Program-made: the position numbers and the translations under genes
Origin: Streptomyces chartreusis NRRL 3882
GTDB lineage: Bacteria > Actinomycetota > Actinomycetes > Streptomycetales > Streptomycetaceae
Assembly (NCBI RefSeq): GCF_900236475.1
Contig: NZ_LT963352.1
Coordinates: forward strand, 5,130,001 to 5,194,000
DNA: 64,000 nucleotides
Direction: 5' to 3'
In this document: piece by piece, positions 47,077 through 55,963 of the stretch
Layout: every line of letters begins with the position of its first letter
Position numbering within the stretch: position 1 is the first letter of the stretch
The notes under the pieces: generated by a model
The model's database searches: none
What the model was told of the DNA's origin: nothing
Seen by the model: the letters and a program-made list of their open reading frames with translations, nothing else

Positions 47077-48063
47077 GTGGACGAGGTATCGCCACTCGAT
47101 CAGCAGACCCTCGCGGTGTACCGCGCGATTCTGTTCCACAAGCAACATGATCCGGACAAGCTCGCCGAGCTCCTCGACATCAGCTGCGACGATGTGCACG
47201 GCGCACTCACGCGCCTGTCCGACCTGTCGTTGCTGGCCCCTTCGCAGGACTCACCCGGCACGCTGCGCGCGGTGAACCCGTCACTCGGCCTGAAGGTCCT
47301 GCTCCAGCGGGAACAGGACGAACTGGCCTGGCGGCAGCAGCGCATCGAGCAGAACCGGGCCGCGCTCGCGGCGCTCGCGGCCGAGTACACGGCGTCGGCC
47401 GGGTCCGGCTCGGACGGCACGGAACAGCTCGACAACGTGGACGAGATCCGCACCCGGCTGGAGGCCCTCGCCGAGTCGTGCCAGCAGGAGTCCCTGGTCT
47501 TCCACCCCGTGGGCGGCCTGACCAAGGAGGCGATCGAGGCGTCCCGGCCCCTGAACGAGCGAGCGCTCGCCCGGGGCGTCCGGTTCCGTTCGATCTACCT
47601 CGACAGCGCCGTCAACGACCGGGTGACGAGAGCTCACGCCCAGTGGATGGCGGAGCACAACAGCGAGATCCGCACGTCGCCGACCCTGCCGATGCGGCTG
47701 CTCATCATCGACACGACCGCGGCCATCGTGGCCAACCTGCCCGGCCAGACGGGCCCCGCGGCCCTGATGTTCCACAGCCGGCCGGTGGTGCTCGCCATGC
47801 GGGCCCTGTTCGAGGCGTACTGGGAACACGCGAGCCCGTTCCATCAGCACTCCTCACCCGACGACGACCCGCAGGGACTCACCCCGCAGGAGCGCAAACT
47901 CCTCCAGCTCCTCGCCACCGGCCTCACCGACGAGGCGGTGGCCCGGGCCCTCGGCATCGGAGTCCGCACGGAACGCCGCATCATGGCGGAGCTCATGGAA
48001 CGCCTGGGCGCCTCCAGCCGGTTCGAGGCGGGAGTCCAGGCGGCCCGCCGCCAGTGGATCTGA
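47077..48063 (+). CDS. TrmB/LuxR-type transcriptional regulator
   Basis: A 328-aa protein. An N-terminal TrmB-like winged helix (LAVYRAILFHKQHDPDKLAE, then CDDVHGALTRLSDLSLL) and a central PLD-like sensor region with a coiled segment (LQREQDELAWRQQRIEQNRA) are followed by a C-terminal LuxR-type HTH (GLTPQERKLLQLLATGLTDE). This architecture is common for pathway regulators of Streptomyces RiPP clusters. The GTG at 47077 is used because GGGGGAG lies 7 nt upstream; the frame is open to 46951. It is likely an activator of the flanking operons. Confidence 0.85.
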   Translation: MDEVSPLDQQTLAVYRAILFHKQHDPDKLAELLDISCDDVHGALTRLSDLSLLAPSQDSPGTLRAVNPSLGLKVLLQREQDELAWRQQRIEQNRAALAALAAEYTASAGSGSDGTEQLDNVDEIRTRLEALAESCQQESLVFHPVGGLTKEAIEASRPLNERALARGVRFRSIYLDSAVNDRVTRAHAQWMAEHNSEIRTSPTLPMRLLIIDTTAAIVANLPGQTGPAALMFHSRPVVLAMRALFEAYWEHASPFHQHSSPDDDPQGLTPQERKLLQLLATGLTDEAVARALGIGVRTERRIMAELMERLGASSRFEAGVQAARRQWI

Positions 48064-48142
48064 CAGCCGGTCGCCGTGCGGTCCCCGGGCCGGACAACCG
48101 GGTGCGAGCGGGTGCCGGCACCCGGTGTCTCCTGCGCGGAGA

Positions 48143-48484
48143 TCACCGCTCGACCTGCGGAACGGGCGGCCAGGTGAAGTCGGTGACGTCGGTCGGCGCC
48201 TGCTGCCAGGTGAAGTCGTCACCGCCGTGCAGCGGTCCCGGGATCCCGGTGACGCCGCCCAGGGGCACCGGAGTCCAGGTGAAGTCGTCGGGCGAACCGG
48301 GCAGGTGAGGCAGCGGCGGCAGCACGTCGCCGACCGAGCGGTCGGCCTGCGAGACGGCCGAGCCGGCCCCCTGCGCCCCCTCGGCCCGCGGAGCGGCCTG
48401 CGCCGGCACCGCCCAGGCGAGGGTGGCCAGCACGGCCGAACCGAGGACGACGACGGCGGAACAACGGTTGGTGACACGGATCAT
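48143..48484 (-). CDS. Small secreted protein with DFTW repeats
   Basis: A 113-aa protein. The signal peptide (start MIRVTNRCSAVVVLGSAVL, cleavage after PAQAA) is followed by an acidic Gly-rich linker, then three related motifs: DDFTWTPVPLGG, DDFTWQQAP and TDFTWPPVP. DNA words CCAGGTGAAGTCG mark each repeat. The mature part is about 80 aa with no Cys. The family is not recognised. Such small exported repeat peptides could be surface-associated or signalling molecules. It is convergent with the TrmB/LuxR gene. Confidence 0.7.
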   Translation of the reverse strand: MIRVTNRCSAVVVLGSAVLATLAWAVPAQAAPRAEGAQGAGSAVSQADRSVGDVLPPLPHLPGSPDDFTWTPVPLGGVTGIPGPLHGGDDFTWQQAPTDVTDFTWPPVPQVER

Positions 48485-48812
48485 GGCTGGTCTCCATTCC
48501 ATGCGTGAGTCAGGACCTTGCGACGATGCATGGAGCCAGTAGTGCTTCAGCTCCCCCGGACCGTTCCGCGTTCCCCGCGCTTCCCGGCCGCTGATAAGAG
48601 AGAACCATCCCGCCACCCCCGCTGTCCGCGTCCTGCCACGCCAGGAAGCTGCCTGGCAGGGAGTTGCACGACGCCCGGGGGGTGTCCCCACCCGTGGGCG
48701 GTGGCTCGCCGGATGGGCGGCGGCGTGCGCGAGAGGTGATCGTGTACCGACGGGTTTCCCGCTCAACGGGCGCCCACGTGACGGATCACGAAGACGGACC
48801 ATTGGGGGAACG
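48485..48812. other. 328-bp non-coding interval
   Basis: This is the divergent region between the FTW-repeat protein and the amidohydrolase. It contains a modest hairpin, CCTGCCA (48632-48638) with TGGCAGG (48654-48660), nested with GCCAGG/CCTGGC. No coding signal, RNA gene or strong operator is seen; it presumably holds both promoters. Confidence 0.5.
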
Positions 48813-50093
48813 GTGAAGCGTCCTGCGGAGCACGCTCTGGCCCGCCGTACGGTGCTGGCCGGCATGGCGGCGGCAACCGGTGCGGGAACGGTGTGGGGTA
48901 CCACGGGGAAGGCCGTCGCCGGCGGGTGGAGGGGACCGGTGGGGAACGGGGCGGTGGATGCCGAGGTGGCGCGCCTGGAGGGCGGATTGATCGAGCTGCG
49001 GCGGGACATCCACCGGCACCCCGAGCTGCCGGGGGAGGAGCGTCGCACCGCGGGCGTGGTGGCCCGGGAGCTGCGGGCGGCCGGGCTGACCGTCACCACA
49101 GGGGTCGGCGGCCACGGCGTGGTCGGCGTCCTGCACGGCACGCGCCCGGGCCGGACGGTCGCGTACCGGGCGGACATGGACGCCGTGCCGCCCAAGGACA
49201 TCGTGGGGGGCGGCCCGGCCGCGGCCCATCTCTGCGGGCACGACATCCACACGACGGTGGCCCTGGGCGTCGCCAAGGTCCTGGCGCGGCTGCGGCGGCA
49301 CCTGAGCGGCACGGTCGTCTTCCTCTTCCAGCCCGCCGAGGAGAGCCTCTCCGGAGCCCGCGCACTGATCGAGGCGGGCGTGCTGGAGCGCACTCGCGTC
49401 GAGGAGATCCACGCGCTGCACTGCGGGCCCTTCCCCGTCGGCCGGTTCGCGGTGACCGGCGGCTACGGGATGCCGGGCCAGGACAAGGCCGAGGTGACGC
49501 TCCAGGGCCCGGACGCACCCGAGGCCGCGCGGCGCCTGGCCGCCGGGATCGGCGCGCTCTCCACGGTGACGCCCCCGCAGACGCCCGCGGACATCGAGCG
49601 GATGGTCACCGATGCCCAGACGCCCGACGGCCCGTTCGCCCGCTTCGTCGCCCTACGGGCCTCGGCACGGGAGGCCAGGGTGAGCGTGTCCTACCGCTGT
49701 TGGCCGCAGGAGCGGTACACGGAGATACGCGGGGAGATCCGCCGGCTGGCCATGTCGTACGCGGGAGCCGCCGTGAGCTTCCCCGCCGAGCCGTTCCCGG
49801 CCCTGGTCTGCCCGGAACCCGACGCCCGCGCACTCGCCCGCCACCTGCGCAGCGCACTGGGCCGTGACTCGGTCGCCACGCTCCGTTCCGCGTTCCCGCC
49901 CTTCAGCGGCGAGGACTACGCCCTCTACCTGGACCGCGTCCCCGGCACCTACACCTTCCTCGGTGTCCGTGCCCCCGGCGCCCCCGTCACCACCAGCTAC
50001 CCGCACTTCCCCGACTTCGCCCCGGACGAGCGGTCCATCGGCATCGGCGTACGGGCGATGGCGGGGTGGCTGGCGCAGCGGACTCGGTGTTAG
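48813..50093 (+). CDS. M20-family amidohydrolase, Tat-type export signal
   Basis: A 426-aa protein. The N-terminus ALARRTVLAGMAAATGAG is a twin-arginine-like signal. The metallopeptidase/amidohydrolase core has RRDIHRHPELPGEE, YRADMDAVPP (metal Asp), LCGHDIHTT (Cys/His ligands), FLFQPAEES (catalytic Glu pair) and SGEDYALYL. Close relatives deacylate N-acyl amino acids or peptides. An exported enzyme near a biosynthetic locus could process peptides, but thiopeptide leader removal does not need one. GTG start with GGGGGAAC. Its stop overlaps that of the convergent hydrolase by 4 bp. Confidence 0.88.
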   Translation: MKRPAEHALARRTVLAGMAAATGAGTVWGTTGKAVAGGWRGPVGNGAVDAEVARLEGGLIELRRDIHRHPELPGEERRTAGVVARELRAAGLTVTTGVGGHGVVGVLHGTRPGRTVAYRADMDAVPPKDIVGGGPAAAHLCGHDIHTTVALGVAKVLARLRRHLSGTVVFLFQPAEESLSGARALIEAGVLERTRVEEIHALHCGPFPVGRFAVTGGYGMPGQDKAEVTLQGPDAPEAARRLAAGIGALSTVTPPQTPADIERMVTDAQTPDGPFARFVALRASAREARVSVSYRCWPQERYTEIRGEIRRLAMSYAGAAVSFPAEPFPALVCPEPDARALARHLRSALGRDSVATLRSAFPPFSGEDYALYLDRVPGTYTFLGVRAPGAPVTTSYPHFPDFAPDERSIGIGVRAMAGWLAQRTRC

Positions 50094-52474
50094 ACCGCCG
50101 GGCCGTCACGCAGTCCGGGACCCGTGGGCAGCGTCAGCACGCAGCCGGTGTGCAGCGTGATGCGTATGGGTGTGAAGTCGACGGCGTCCACCGGGGACTT
50201 GCCGGTACCAGGGTTGCGGGCGTAGCGCGGATGGGCACCGGCACTGATCTGCCAGCGCATCCGGTGCCCGGCCGGGAAGCGGTAGGCGGTGGAGCTCATC
50301 CGCACGGTGACCTCCGAGGGTGCCTGCCCCACCGTCTCCAGCCGGGCCAGCCCGTCACAGACGTTGGTGGAGCGGCCCTGCGCGTCCACGTCGCACAGAC
50401 GGGTGAAGACGTCGGCGTACCCGGTGTCCGTGGAGACGCTCAACCGCGCGGAGACCGGCCCGAGGAGGTCCACGGGTTCGTCCAGCGGTGGCCCGGTGAA
50501 CGTCAGGACGTCGTCTCGGCCTTCCAAGACGCTGTTGTCGCGCGGACCGGCCGTCCGGGAGAGCAGCGGGCCGCCGATGGACGGCGTGGGGTCGTCCGGG
50601 TCGTATCGCAGGGATGCCAGAGGCACGGAACCTGGACTGTCGGCGGACCCCGAGCCGCCGGCGAACCCCGAGCCGTCCACGGAGCCTGAACCGTCCGCAG
50701 CCCCCGCGCCCTCGGCGGGCCCTGCGCCTGCGGCGGGCCCCGGGCCGTCGGTGGAGCCTGAACCGTCCGCGGGCCCCGCGCCGCCTGCGAATCCCACGCC
50801 GTCGGCGGGCCCGGCGCAGTCCGCGGCCCCCACGCCCTCGGCGGCCCCCACGCCCTGGGCGGACCCCGGGCCGTCCACGGAGCCTGGGCCGTCGGCGGCC
50901 CCTGCGCCTGCGGCGGGCCCTGGGCCGTCGGTGGAGCCTGAACCGTCCGCGGGCCCCGCGCCGCCCGCGAATCCCACGCCGTCGGCGGGCCCGGCGCAGT
51001 CCGCGGCCCCCACGCCCTCGGCGGCCCATGCGCCCTCGGCGGGCCCTGCGCCCTCGGCGGGCCCCGGGCCGTCAGTGGATCCCGAGCCGTCGGCGGAGCC
51101 TGGGCCTTCGGCGGTTCCGGAGCCGTCGGCGAACTCCCAGCCGCTGGCGGGCCCCGAGCCGTCCAAGGAGCCTGAACCGTCGGCGGCCCCCGCGCCCGCG
51201 GCGGCCCCCGCGCCCGCGGCGGGCCCCGGGCCGTCGGTGGAGCCTGAACCGTCCGCGGGCCCGGCGTCGCCCGCAGGCGCCACGACGTCCACGAACCCCC
51301 CGCCGTCGGCACGCCCCTCGTCCGCCAGCCGGTCGAGGCTGCCGTCCGCGGTGGGAACCCATGAGGTGGTGGCGGGCGAGAGGGGCGGCCAGTCGTCGAG
51401 GTCCCGCCATGCGTCCTCGCCGCCGACGTGCACGCGCACGCGCGTGGGGCGCAGCCCCGAGGGATCGCCGCACAGGTGCGCCCGCAGCCAGGCCAGGCTT
51501 TCGGCGAAGACCTCGGGCCAGCCCTGCTGCATGGCGGAGGTATGGGTCCAGGGGCCGACGAGCAGGGCGGTGTCGCATCCGGCCTGCCGCAGCCGGGCGT
51601 ACTGGTCGAAGGTCTGGTCGACCAGGGCGTCGTACCGTCCGGAGATCAGGCTCGTAGGGACGCTCAGACCCTCGGCCGCCCGTGCCAGGGACGCGCCGTC
51701 CCAGTACGGGTCGCCTCCGTCCGGGTGCGTCATCACGTCGTCCAGCCACGGCACGTCCCCGAGAGCGGACGCGTACGCCCCGCGCAGCGGCCGCGCGGTG
51801 ACGATGTCGCGCATACGGCGCTGGAGGCGCAGCGTCGCCCGGGCGAACGGCCCGATCCCCCGATTCTGGTAGGCCATCCCCAGGCCGACGAGCAGCGCGT
51901 TCTCCAGCCGGAGGGCGCCGTCCGCGTAGAACAGGGCGTACGGGTCGTGCAGCCCCACCTGTACCACCATGGCCTTCAGTTCCGGCGGCGGGTCCAGGGC
52001 GAGCGCCCACTGCACGTACCCCAGATAGCTGGGGCCGACCGTCCCCAGCGTCCCGTCGAACCAGGGCCGCCCGCGCAGCCAGGACACCGTGGCCAGGCCG
52101 TCGGCGGCCTCGTGGCGCCACAGATCGAACGCACCGCCAGAGCCGCCGGTGCCGCGGCAGCTCTGGAGGACCACGTGGAACCCCTGCTCGGCGAAGAGCA
52201 TGCCGTACATGGGGGACCAGGGCAGGCCCCTGCCGTACGGCGAACGCACCAGGAGAGTGGGGAAGTCGCCGGGCGTCCGGGGGAAGTAGTGGTCGGTGAC
52301 CAGCGGACTGCCGTCGGCGGCCGGCACCACCAGCCCGGGCTCCCATCCGACGTCGTGCCGCTTGTCCGGCAGCCCGCGCCAGATCGCCCTCATCATCCGC
52401 GAGGACAGCGGCGGCTTCCGGCCGGGCGGTGTCCAGGCGGGCCTTGCCGCAGCGTCGTCGTTGCGTGATGCCAT
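50090..52474 (-). CDS. CocE/NonD-type alpha/beta hydrolase with internal Gly-Ala repeat insertion
   Basis: A 794-aa X-Pro dipeptidyl-peptidase-like (S15) hydrolase. The alpha/beta domain has ADGSPLVTDHYFPRTPG, the oxyanion region VLQSCRGTGGSGG, and the nucleophile elbow TVGPSYLGYVQWA. The C-terminal jelly-roll includes VSARLSVSTDTGYADVFTRL and RMRWQISAGAHPRYARNPGT. Between them, residues about 391-615 are low-complexity Gly/Ala/Pro/Asp/Ser repeats (GPADGSGSTDGPGPAAGAG-like) not found in typical 550-aa members. It likely cleaves acyl or X-Pro bonds. It is divergent from a TetR gene across a large palindrome. Confidence 0.88.
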   Translation of the reverse strand: MASRNDDAAARPAWTPPGRKPPLSSRMMRAIWRGLPDKRHDVGWEPGLVVPAADGSPLVTDHYFPRTPGDFPTLLVRSPYGRGLPWSPMYGMLFAEQGFHVVLQSCRGTGGSGGAFDLWRHEAADGLATVSWLRGRPWFDGTLGTVGPSYLGYVQWALALDPPPELKAMVVQVGLHDPYALFYADGALRLENALLVGLGMAYQNRGIGPFARATLRLQRRMRDIVTARPLRGAYASALGDVPWLDDVMTHPDGGDPYWDGASLARAAEGLSVPTSLISGRYDALVDQTFDQYARLRQAGCDTALLVGPWTHTSAMQQGWPEVFAESLAWLRAHLCGDPSGLRPTRVRVHVGGEDAWRDLDDWPPLSPATTSWVPTADGSLDRLADEGRADGGGFVDVVAPAGDAGPADGSGSTDGPGPAAGAGAAAGAGAADGSGSLDGSGPASGWEFADGSGTAEGPGSADGSGSTDGPGPAEGAGPAEGAWAAEGVGAADCAGPADGVGFAGGAGPADGSGSTDGPGPAAGAGAADGPGSVDGPGSAQGVGAAEGVGAADCAGPADGVGFAGGAGPADGSGSTDGPGPAAGAGPAEGAGAADGSGSVDGSGFAGGSGSADSPGSVPLASLRYDPDDPTPSIGGPLLSRTAGPRDNSVLEGRDDVLTFTGPPLDEPVDLLGPVSARLSVSTDTGYADVFTRLCDVDAQGRSTNVCDGLARLETVGQAPSEVTVRMSSTAYRFPAGHRMRWQISAGAHPRYARNPGTGKSPVDAVDFTPIRITLHTGCVLTLPTGPGLRDGPAV
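50721..51027 (-). repeat. 180-bp-period repeat in the hydrolase insertion
   Basis: Segment 50721-50847 recurs at 50901-51027 with two mismatches (offset 180 bp, 60 codons, in frame). It is embedded in shorter 12-18 bp GSGxADG-coding units spanning about 50630-51300. Confidence 0.88.
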
Positions 52475-52482
52475 GGTTCCCC

Positions 52483-52517
52483 TCCTCTATTCTCGTACGA
52501 CGTACGAGAATAGAGGA
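52483..52517. promoter_or_regulatory. 35-bp perfect palindrome operator
   Basis: TCCTCTATTCTCGTACG-A-CGTACGAGAATAGAGGA is symmetric over 17 bp each side of a central A. It fills the gap between the divergent hydrolase (start 52474) and TetR gene (start 52525), overlapping both ribosome-binding sites. Binding by the TetR protein would shut off both genes. Confidence 0.9.
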
Positions 52518-52524
52518 TGCTTGG

Positions 52525-53292
52525 ATGGCGACCACCACCACGGCGACCCACAAGGACAGGAGCACGGAGACGGTGACGCGTGACGGCGGCGGGTCCGGGA
52601 CCCCGGGCACCGACCCTCGACAGCTGTGGCTGAGCCCCGATCGGCCCCGCAGGGGCCGCAGGCCGGGTTTCAGCCGCGAGGCGATCACGGCGGCCGCCGT
52701 GGCCCTGGCCGACGCGGAAGGGCTCGAAGCGGTCACCATGCGGCGGGTCGCCGCACAGGTCGGAGCCGGAGCCATGTCGCTCTACAGCTACGCCCCCGAC
52801 AAGGAAACGCTGCTGGAGCTGATGGTCGACCACGTCAGCGGCGAACTGCCAGCGTCGGGCCCTCTCACCGGCGACTGGCGCGCCGACCTGAAGACCATCG
52901 CCCACCGCCAGCGCGACCTGATGCTCCGCCACCCCTGGCTGCCCGCCGCTCTCTCCACCCGCCGCAGCCCCGGCCCCCACACGCTGGCCTTCCTGGAACA
53001 CGCCCTCGCCGCCTTGCGCCCCACCGGTCTGGACGGCGCGGCGAAGCTGGAGGTCTTCGCCCAGCTCACCGCGTTCGTCGCCGGGCACGTCACCTACGAG
53101 ATCACGCAGGCGGCAGCGGCCAGGTCCCCCGACCGGGCCGCGGCGGAAGCCCGTTACCTCGCCACCGTCGCCGCGGACGGGCACCACCCGGAACTCGCCG
53201 AAGCCCTCGCGGCCCCCGCACGCGCCGTGACCCCCGAAGCCACCTTCACCCGCTTCCTCAACCGCCTGATCGACGGCCTCGGCACCGACTGA
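52525..53292 (+). CDS. TetR/AcrR-family repressor
   Basis: A 255-aa protein. The HTH lies at residues 50-95: FSREAITAAAVALADAEGLE, then VTMRRVAAQVGAGAMSLYSY. A TetR_C-type ligand domain (MVDHVSGELPASGPLTG onward) follows. The N-terminal 45 residues are a disordered Thr/Gly/Arg-rich extension. ATG 52525 follows AGAGG. It almost certainly represses itself and the divergent CocE-type hydrolase through the 35-bp palindrome. Confidence 0.93.
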   Translation: MATTTTATHKDRSTETVTRDGGGSGTPGTDPRQLWLSPDRPRRGRRPGFSREAITAAAVALADAEGLEAVTMRRVAAQVGAGAMSLYSYAPDKETLLELMVDHVSGELPASGPLTGDWRADLKTIAHRQRDLMLRHPWLPAALSTRRSPGPHTLAFLEHALAALRPTGLDGAAKLEVFAQLTAFVAGHVTYEITQAAAARSPDRAAAEARYLATVAADGHHPELAEALAAPARAVTPEATFTRFLNRLIDGLGTD

Positions 53293-53323
53293 TCCCGCCG
53301 GCTGCGGGGCGGGAGAGCCAGGG

Positions 53324-54781
53324 TCAGCTGCGGGGCAGGAGGAGCCGGGAGAGCGCGGCGGTGGCGAGGAGGAGCGCGGCGACGGTGAGCAGACCGATGC
53401 GCATGCCCGGGAGGGAGAAGTCCCCGCCGGGGCCGGCGAGCAGACTGCCGAACAGGGCGACGGACAGCGCACCGCCGGTCTGGCGAAGGGAGTTGAGCAG
53501 CCCGGACGCGGTCCCCGCGCGCTCCTGCGGGACGGCGTCCATCAGCAGCGCGGTCAGCGCGGGCACCGCGAGCGCCCCGCCGACGCTCAACGGCAGCAGC
53601 AGGACGAGCACCAGCCATATCGGGGTGTGCGCGGCCAGCGGCAGCATGGCCAGCATCGCTCCGGTGAAGATCAGCTGCCCGGCGACGATCACCGGCCGCC
53701 GCCCGATCCGCTCCGCCAGCCGCGGCGACACCAGGTTGGTCGCCGTCACCACCGCCGACATCGGCACGAACATCAGCCCCGCCGCGATCGCCGACATTCC
53801 GCGCAGCTGCTGGTAGTACAGCCCGAGCAGGAAGATCCCGCCGTAGAAGGCGGCGTTGACGGCGAAACCGCCCGCGAGCGGGACGGCCACCCGGCGGTCC
53901 CTCAGCATGCCCAGCGGGACCATGGGCTGGCGGTGCCGGGACTCCACCACGCGGAAGGCGTACCCGGAGGCGAGGGCGAGCGCGGCGGCGGCCAGCACGG
54001 GGCCGCTGGTCCAGCCGAGGTGGCCGCCCTCGATCACCGCGAAGGCCAGCCCGGCCAGGGCCAGTACGGCGGTGAGCTGACCGCCGCCGTCCAGTGCGGC
54101 GGGCCGGCGCGGGGAGCGCGGCACCCGGACCAGCAGGCCCAGGATCACCGCGCCCACCGGGAGGTTGAGCAGGAAGACCGCCCGCCAGCCGGACGAGTCG
54201 GTGAGCAGCCCGCCCAGCACCGGGCCCGCGGCCATCGCCACCGAGCCGCCGACCGTCCACAGCGCGATGGCGCGGGCACGCGCCCGGGCGTCCTCGTAGG
54301 CCTGCCGGATCAGCGCCAGCGAGGCCGGCATCACGATCGCGGCGGCGGCGCCCTGCGCCACGCGTGCGCCGACCAGCACGCCGATGCCGGGCGCGAGCGC
54401 GCAGGCGAGCGAGGCGAGGGTGAACAAGGCGACGCCCCATGCGTAGGCGCGGCGGGCGCCGATGCGGTCGGCGAGGGCGCCCGCGGAGAGCATCAGGGCC
54501 GCGAACATCAGGGTGTACGCGTCGACCACCCACTGAAGCCCGGCCATCCCGCCGCTGAGGGAGTCCCGGATCGCGGGCAGCGCGATGTTCACCGCCGAGA
54601 CGTCGATGGTGATCACGGTGAAGCCGAGCAGCGAAGCGACCAGCGCGACGCCGCTGCGCCGCGGGGCGGGCGCCGACGGCTCGGACCCGTGCCCGGGGCT
54701 GGAGACGGTGGTGGCGGACGGGGACGGGGACGAGGACGGGGACGGGGATGCGGACGGGGTCGGGGCGGGGGTGGCCGGCAT
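53324..54781 (-). CDS. MFS drug transporter, DHA2 (EmrB/QacA) type
   Basis: A 485-aa protein with about 14 membrane segments. An N-terminal Ser-Pro tail (ATPAPTPSASPSPSSSPSPS) precedes TM1. The DHA2 signatures are VNIALPAIRDSL, LQWVVDAYTLMFAALML, and GALADRIGARRAY (motif A). WRAVFLLNLPVG is typical of this family. It probably exports a drug or antibiotic using the proton gradient. The ATG at 54781 has AGGAG upstream. It is divergent from an XRE regulator (55015) and convergent with TetR. Confidence 0.92.
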   Translation of the reverse strand: MPATPAPTPSASPSPSSSPSPSATTVSSPGHGSEPSAPAPRRSGVALVASLLGFTVITIDVSAVNIALPAIRDSLSGGMAGLQWVVDAYTLMFAALMLSAGALADRIGARRAYAWGVALFTLASLACALAPGIGVLVGARVAQGAAAAIVMPASLALIRQAYEDARARARAIALWTVGGSVAMAAGPVLGGLLTDSSGWRAVFLLNLPVGAVILGLLVRVPRSPRRPAALDGGGQLTAVLALAGLAFAVIEGGHLGWTSGPVLAAAALALASGYAFRVVESRHRQPMVPLGMLRDRRVAVPLAGGFAVNAAFYGGIFLLGLYYQQLRGMSAIAAGLMFVPMSAVVTATNLVSPRLAERIGRRPVIVAGQLIFTGAMLAMLPLAAHTPIWLVLVLLLPLSVGGALAVPALTALLMDAVPQERAGTASGLLNSLRQTGGALSVALFGSLLAGPGGDFSLPGMRIGLLTVAALLLATAALSRLLLPRS

Positions 54782-55014
54782 GGTGAACTCCTGGACGGCT
54801 GAACAGAGATGACCGGGCGGGCGGCCGCAGGCCACCGGGGCCGCGGACCGGTGTCGCGCACCCCCTGGGCCCAGGCGGACGGGCCGCCCGCTCCGGCGGA
54901 TCAACTCTCCGCCCGCGCGCGACCCGCCCGGAAGACCGCGCTGTGCCCGGGGTGCGGCGTTCCAGGCCCTGACACGGCCCCCCACGCTCCTTGACCGCCT
55001 GCGACAATGGCCGA

Positions 55015-55917
55015 ATGGCAGCAGCGGATACGAGGGGCACGGAGCTCGGCCGATACCTGAAGGCCCGCAGGGCGCAGGTGCGCCCGGAGGACGTCGGTCT
55101 CCCGGCCGGCGCGGGCCTGCGCCGCACTCCCGGACTGCGCCGTGAGGAGCTGGCCGCGCTGGCCGGAGTGAGCGTCGACTACTACATCCGCCTGGAGCGC
55201 GGCCGGGAGACCAACCCTTCCCCCGCCGTCGTGGACGCCCTCGGCCGTGCCCTGCGGCTGCGCGGCGACGGTTACGAACGCCTGCACGAGCTCGCGGAAC
55301 TGGCCTCCGGCCGGCCCTCCGAACTGCCGGCCTGCTCGGACCACACCGTCCGTGACTCGGTCCTGCGGATGCTGGAGTCGGTGCGCCCGCTGCCCGCCTA
55401 CGTGGTGAGCCGCTTCAACCGCGTACTGGCCGCGAACCCGCCCGGCCGACGGCTGATGCCCGGTCTCTGGGACTGGCCGGAGGACCAGCGCAACCTGACC
55501 CGCTACCTGTTCCTCCACCCGGTCGGCCGGACGCTCTACGAGCCGTGGGAGGAGACCGTCGCCCTCTCGGTGGCGCATCTGCGGGCGGTCGCCGGGGCCG
55601 ATCCGGACGATCCCGAGCTGACCGCGCTCGTGGGCGAACTGATGCTGAAGTCACCGAAGTTCGCGCAGCTCTGGGAGCGGTACGACGTCTGCGAACGCGG
55701 CGGCGGGCAGAAGTGCTTCCGGCACCCGAAGGTCGGCCCGATGACCCTGACCTACGAGGTCATGCGACTGGCCCGGACGGGCGGCCAGCGCATGGTGGTC
55801 TACCAGGCGGCCCCCGGCACCCCGGACGAGGCGGCCATGCTCCGCCTGGAACCGGCGGACACCCACCCGAAGCCGCCGCACTCCGGCCGGCAACTGATCA
55901 CCGACGGTCATCACTGA
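55015..55917 (+). CDS. XRE regulator with MmyB-like ligand-binding domain
   Basis: A 300-aa protein. The HTH is RRTPGLRREELAALAGVSVD plus YYIRLERGRETNPSPAVVDA. The C-terminal MmyB-type domain (PAYVVSRFNRVLAANPPGRR, LMPGLWDWPEDQRNLTRYLF) is a PAS-like fold that binds fatty-acid-like ligands. MmyB-type regulators commonly control a divergent oxidoreductase or transporter; here that is the DHA2 pump. No ribosome-binding site precedes the ATG, so it may be leaderless. Confidence 0.92.
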   Translation: MAAADTRGTELGRYLKARRAQVRPEDVGLPAGAGLRRTPGLRREELAALAGVSVDYYIRLERGRETNPSPAVVDALGRALRLRGDGYERLHELAELASGRPSELPACSDHTVRDSVLRMLESVRPLPAYVVSRFNRVLAANPPGRRLMPGLWDWPEDQRNLTRYLFLHPVGRTLYEPWEETVALSVAHLRAVAGADPDDPELTALVGELMLKSPKFAQLWERYDVCERGGGQKCFRHPKVGPMTLTYEVMRLARTGGQRMVVYQAAPGTPDEAAMLRLEPADTHPKPPHSGRQLITDGHH

Positions 55918-55963
55918 CCGCTGGTGCCGCCGGTGATCAGGACGGTCTCGTCGGTGCAGCGGC

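Noticed and set aside
48143..48484. FTW-repeat protein as a RiPP precursor of the locus
   Set aside because: It has a clear Sec-type signal peptide, no Cys or Ser-rich core and no RRE-type leader; the two true precursors are at 37157 and 37366.
50289..51872. Pro-rich plus-strand frame of 527 codons through the hydrolase
   Set aside because: It is the antisense shadow of the Gly-Ala-Asp repeats; the minus-strand frame has complete hydrolase domains on both sides.
48813..52474. M20 amidohydrolase and CocE hydrolase as leader peptidases of the RiPP
   Set aside because: Both are separated from the locus by regulators and the FTW gene, the hydrolase has its own TetR control, and thiopeptide leader loss is done by the pyridine synthase.
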